A DNA stretch of 8,684 nt, from positions 1 to 8,684 of the forward strand of contig WRCU01000044.1 in NCBI GenBank assembly GCA_009783805.1, given 5' to 3'. Shown here in pieces: positions 6,038 to 8,684 of this stretch. The position numbers and the translations under genes were made by a program. The notes under the pieces were generated by a model. That model worked only from the letters and a program-made list of their open reading frames with translations, was not told where the DNA came from and made no database searches. Source of the stretch: Oscillospiraceae bacterium (GTDB lineage Bacteria > Bacillota > Clostridia > WRCU01). Position 1 is the stretch's first letter. Every line of letters starts with the position of its first letter.

Positions 6038-7039
6038 ATGAGGCATATAAAACTCAAGGATATGGAGCCGTCGTTCATCGGCATAGGCGTCTCCGGCTTC
6101 GGGATCAGGACATCGGACGCGGAATCGGAGGCCATCCTCGATGAGTTCATCGGCCTGGGCGGAAACGTGGTCGACACCGCGAACGTGTATTGCAACTGGG
6201 ACCCGAAGGCGCCCGAGAGGGCCTGCTCGGAGAAGTCGCTGGGCAGGATTTTCAAGAAGAGGCCGAGCCTGCGCGACAGGCTCATCGTCTGCACGAAGGG
6301 CGCCCACTTTGAGCCCCAGGACAAGGCCAGCACCCCGCGGGTCAACGAAGGCTGCATAAAATATGACCTGGAAGACAGCGTGAGGAACCTCGGGATAGAC
6401 GTGATCGACGTATACTTCCTGCACAGGGACAACCCGACATACCCGGTATGGCTCATCATGGACGCGCTGTTCGAGGCGCAGGACGCCGGGACCGTCAGGA
6501 TACTGGGGGCCTCGAACTGGTCGGCCGCGAGGATCGCGGAGGCGAACGCCTACGCGAGGTCCGTGGGGCGCGAAGGGTTCGCGGTGAGCCAGATAATGCA
6601 TTCCTACATGCACCCCTTGGTGAGGGACGCGCACGCGAGCAGGTACTTCGACGAGGCCGAGGAGGGGGGGACCTACCTCTCCGAAGGGCTGACGATGTTC
6701 GCCTACACCAGCGTCGCCAAGGGGTTCATGACCAAGGCCCTGGCCGGCAGGCCCATGGTTGCGCACCTGGCCAGGCTCTATGAGTGCGCCACGAACCGCG
6801 AGCGCGCCGCGCGCGCGGCGGAGGTGGCCAGGCAGGTCGGTGGGGGCAGGTCGGTCGAGCAGATAGGGCTGGCGTACCTGCGGTCGCTGCCGTACAAGGT
6901 GACGGCGCTCGTGAGCTTCAGCGACATAAGCCAGCTTAGGGAATGCTGCGACTGCGACTTCGATCTTGCGCCGGGGCAGGCGGCTTTCCTGGCGAAGGAT
7001 GAGACGCCGCTCGCGCGGGTTCCGCTCGCCGACGGCTGA
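6038..7039 (+). CDS. Aldo/keto reductase family oxidoreductase
   Basis: A cytoplasmic NADP-type (beta/alpha)8 barrel of 333 residues, starting MRHIKLKD as homologues do. An in-frame ATG at 6026 would add MGGH and has GGGGG 8 nt upstream, so it remains possible. In numbering from 6038 the catalytic tetrad is intact: Asp46 and Tyr51 (VVDTANVYCNW), Lys87 (CTKG) and His129 (YFLHRDN). ILGASNW and the later SQIMHSYMHPL are typical strand 6-7 segments. SVEQIGLAYLRSLP and ALVSFSDISQL near the end match the cofactor-binding region. It starts 27 nt after the Gfo/Idh stop, with no terminator between, so the two are probably co-transcribed. The substrate is probably a sugar or sugar-derived carbonyl; it cannot be named from the sequence. 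Confidence 0.87.
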   Translation: MRHIKLKDMEPSFIGIGVSGFGIRTSDAESEAILDEFIGLGGNVVDTANVYCNWDPKAPERACSEKSLGRIFKKRPSLRDRLIVCTKGAHFEPQDKASTPRVNEGCIKYDLEDSVRNLGIDVIDVYFLHRDNPTYPVWLIMDALFEAQDAGTVRILGASNWSAARIAEANAYARSVGREGFAVSQIMHSYMHPLVRDAHASRYFDEAEEGGTYLSEGLTMFAYTSVAKGFMTKALAGRPMVAHLARLYECATNRERAARAAEVARQVGGGRSVEQIGLAYLRSLPYKVTALVSFSDISQLRECCDCDFDLAPGQAAFLAKDETPLARVPLADG

Positions 7040-7057
7040 CCCAGCCGGCCGGCAGGG

Positions 7058-7084
7058 GCAGGCGAGGCCCTACGGCAAGCCTGC
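7058..7084 (+). terminator. Possible weak terminator after the aldo/keto reductase
   Basis: GCAGGC (7058-7063) pairs with GCCTGC (7079-7084), with an inner GCC/GGC stem (7067-7069 with 7074-7076). A U-rich but interrupted tract (7088-7099) follows. It may partly separate the two dehydrogenase genes from the TIM-barrel gene. Confidence 0.35.
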
Positions 7085-7093
7085 GCATCTTCC

Positions 7094-7134
7094 TTATTTA
7101 CGTATCGATTCAAATTATTTACGCATCAACTCAA
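7094..7134 (+). repeat. Two 20-nt direct repeats at 21-bp spacing, candidate regulator sites
   Basis: TTATTTACGTATCGATTCAA (7094-7113) and TTATTTACGCATCAACTCAA (7115-7134) match at 17 of 20 positions and are offset by 21 bp, two helical turns. They lie in an AT-rich island (about 7085-7146) in a GC-rich genome, just before the SD of the next gene. Spacing on the same DNA face suggests tandem binding of a regulator. No clear promoter could be fixed within the island. Confidence 0.6.
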
Positions 7135-7158
7135 CACACTATATAAGGAGGTGCGGAC

Positions 7159-7980
7159 ATGGCCGCATTACCGCCCGGATGGGGCAAGGACGAGATGGCG
7201 GGCACCGAGGCAGGGCTGCCGCTGGCGGCGCAGCTCTTCGTCGTCGCGGAGAGCCTCTCGAAGGACCTGCGCGGCACGCTGAGGAAGGTCAAGGAAGCCG
7301 GCTACGACGCGGTGGAGTTCGCCGGCGCGCTGAGGTTCGTGGCGAGGGACGTGCGGTACGCCCTCGATGAGGCCGGCCTGCGGATAGCCGGATGGCACAC
7401 GCCTTGGGAGTACCTGAAGCCCTCGAACATACACTCTACGATATCCTACAATGAGACCTTGGGAAACCAATATGTCATCGTCCCTTGGATGCCGCCGGAA
7501 CTGCTGGCCACCTCGGAAGGGTGCCTGAGGTTCGCCGGGGAGCTCACCTGGGTCTCGGACGTCCTGGGCATGCACGGCATGGTCACGGGCTACCATAACC
7601 ACGCCGCCGAATTCAAGCCGACGGAGGACACCGGCGAGCTGCCATGGGACCTGATAGCGCAGAACACCCCCTCGAACGTGGTGATGCAGAACGACGTGGG
7701 CAACGGCATGCACGGCGGCGGCGACATGGTCGGGCTCCTGAGGAAGTATCCCGGCAGGGCCCCCACCGTCCACATGAAGCCGTACTCGGCGGCGGGCGGA
7801 ACCTTCTTCGGCGAGCCGGGCGACGAGGTCGACTGGGACGACTACTTCTCCATATGCAGGCGTGACGCCGGCGTCCGCTGGTACATAGTGGAGTACCTGA
7901 ACAAGGACCGTTACCCCGGCGACCCCATAGGGGCCTTGGCGGACTCCGCCAGGTGGTTCCGTGGGCGCGGGGGGAAATAG
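7159..7980 (+). CDS. Sugar phosphate isomerase/epimerase-like TIM barrel protein (xylose isomerase-like/AP endonuclease 2 family)
   Basis: A 273-residue cytoplasmic TIM barrel of usual length. AAGGAGG (7145-7151) lies 7 nt before ATG 7159. Motifs of the divalent-metal-dependent family appear in order: AGYDAVEFAG (47-56), the GWHTPW segment (78-83), GYHNHAAEF (144-152), QNDVGN (177-182, likely metal-binding Asp179), VHMKPYS (204-210, His205) and WYIVEYL (241-247, likely metal-binding Glu245). Relatives include IolE (inosose dehydratase) and sugar 2-epimerases/isomerases, and they often sit beside Gfo/Idh dehydrogenases. Here it follows a Gfo/Idh and an aldo/keto reductase by 119 nt. It probably isomerises, epimerises or dehydrates the oxidised product, but the reaction is inferred. 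The repeats in the leader suggest separate or additional control. Confidence 0.85.
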   Translation: MAALPPGWGKDEMAGTEAGLPLAAQLFVVAESLSKDLRGTLRKVKEAGYDAVEFAGALRFVARDVRYALDEAGLRIAGWHTPWEYLKPSNIHSTISYNETLGNQYVIVPWMPPELLATSEGCLRFAGELTWVSDVLGMHGMVTGYHNHAAEFKPTEDTGELPWDLIAQNTPSNVVMQNDVGNGMHGGGDMVGLLRKYPGRAPTVHMKPYSAAGGTFFGEPGDEVDWDDYFSICRRDAGVRWYIVEYLNKDRYPGDPIGALADSARWFRGRGGK

Positions 7981-8075
7981 GCCCGCGGACGCGGCGTAGG
8001 GATGGGAGCCCGTAAGCGCGGCGGAAGGCAGGCGATGGCGGGGCATGCCCGTGGAAAGGATAACCGGGAGGGCGC

Positions 8076-8684
8076 ATGGCGGACCGTGATGACTTGGATG
8101 TGCTGAGGGGCTTCTTGAATTGCCCCTTGACGGGGACCGCGGAGGTCTTCGAAAGGTTCAGGACGGTAAAGGGCGCGCTCTTCAGGGAGGCGGAGGCGGG
8201 GGGCAAGCAGCGGTACCTGTACGTCGAGGGCAGCCGCGAAAATAAGGTGGTCCTCGTCGCCCACGCGGACACGTACGCGGACGATTGGTATAAGGGATGC
8301 CATCGCGAGGTCAACGATGGCCGTGTAATAGTCGAGGACGGCGAATCCTTCAAGGCCGTGGACGGTTCCGGCGCCCCGCAGCTGCTGGGCGCGGACGACA
8401 GGGCCGGCGTCGCGATGCTTTGGCTCTTAAGGGACTGCGGCCATTCCCTATTAATAACGGATGGGGAAGAATGCGGGCAGATAGGCAGCGAATGGCTGAC
8501 GGAAGACAAGGACATGATAGATTCATTGAACGGCCGACACCAGTTCATGGTCCAGCTGGACAGGCGCAATGCCAAGGATGCCAAGTGCTATTGCGTGGGC
8601 ACGGACGAGTTCATGGGCTACATCTATAACATGACGGGCTATACGGAGCCGGACAAAGGCTCCTCCACCGATATATGCACCTTA
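8076..8684 (+). CDS. M20/M28-like zinc metallopeptidase, 3' end cut by window
   Basis: An open frame of 203 codons from ATG 8076, with GGGAGGG at 8066-8072, runs off the window without a stop. Di-zinc peptidase motifs appear in the order expected for the M20/M28/M42 clan: VVLVAHADT (58-66, His63 and Asp65), LLGADDRAGVAMLW (103-116, bridging Asp107), TDGEECGQIGS (128-138, general base Glu131 and ligand Glu132), QLDRRN (160-165, Asp162) and SSTDICTL (196-203). The last histidine ligand would lie beyond the edge. It is likely a cytoplasmic aminopeptidase or amidohydrolase. The LLGADD and DGEE motifs look most like PepT-type M20 and M28 members. It is 95 nt after the TIM-barrel gene with no terminator seen; operon membership is uncertain. 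Codons are somewhat more AT-rich than in the oxidoreductase gene. Confidence 0.83.
   Translation, partial: MADRDDLDVLRGFLNCPLTGTAEVFERFRTVKGALFREAEAGGKQRYLYVEGSRENKVVLVAHADTYADDWYKGCHREVNDGRVIVEDGESFKAVDGSGAPQLLGADDRAGVAMLWLLRDCGHSLLITDGEECGQIGSEWLTEDKDMIDSLNGRHQFMVQLDRRNAKDAKCYCVGTDEFMGYIYNMTGYTEPDKGSSTDICTL

Noticed and set aside
7044..7053. GCCGGCCGGC palindrome after the aldo/keto reductase as a terminator
   Set aside because: It is self-complementary without a loop and has no T-tract. The 7058-7084 hairpin is the better candidate.
7140..7145. TATATA as a -10 box for the TIM-barrel gene
   Set aside because: Transcription from it would start at or after the SD (7145-7151), and no -35 lies at suitable spacing.
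1..8684. tRNA, rRNA, CRISPR array, insertion sequence or prophage features
   Set aside because: I found no cloverleaf, no regularly spaced repeat-spacer pattern, no transposase-like frame and no terminal inverted repeats.

Overview
The window is GC-rich bacterial DNA. Arginine is mostly AGG, and ATA isoleucine codons recur despite the high GC. Shine-Dalgarno sites are GGAGG or G-rich, the substrate-binding protein is a lipoprotein, and there is a class-I-like cobalamin riboswitch. Together these suggest an anaerobic bacterium, perhaps a GC-rich Bacillota-like lineage, but the sequence does not settle the taxon.

Layout. (1) At 1-67 (minus) lies the start of a gene whose first 22 residues resemble the N-terminus of uroporphyrinogen-decarboxylase-like corrinoid methyltransferases. 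(2) At 68-898 is a long divergent and leader region. It holds a strong plus-strand promoter (320-347), a cobalamin riboswitch (about 402-614), a 9-bp hairpin (687-710) and a terminator-like hairpin with a T-tract (728-768). (3) At 899-3876 (plus) is a three-gene cobalamin-type ABC importer: lipoprotein SBP, FecCD permease and ATPase. The last two overlap by 7 nt, and a large hairpin lies between SBP and permease. (4) At 3986-4606 (minus) is a small QueG-like double 4Fe-4S protein, convergent with the importer. (5) At 4607-4765 is a second divergent promoter region, with a 9-bp inverted repeat around the minus-strand -10 box. (6) At 4766-7980 (plus) is a sugar/cyclitol-type set: Gfo/Idh/MocA oxidoreductase, aldo/keto reductase and a xylose-isomerase-like TIM barrel. 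The TIM barrel has its own AT-rich leader with two 20-nt direct repeats. (7) At 8076-8684 (plus, cut by the window edge) is the start of an M20/M28-like zinc peptidase.

How the parts fit. B12 shortage should allow read-through of the leader and production of the importer. B12 binding should favour the terminator. The leader supports this: the 3' strand of aptamer helix P1 is copied almost exactly in the 5' arm of the terminator hairpin, so both can pair with the same terminator 3' arm. In addition, the predicted 5' end of the transcript (357-374) is complementary over 18 nt to the aptamer core (498-515), an apparent extra alternative structure that is the most unusual signal in the window. 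Two neighbours also belong to families related to corrinoid enzymes (URO-D-like methyltransferase, QueG-like protein). The sugar genes look like a separate catabolic unit with their own control sites.
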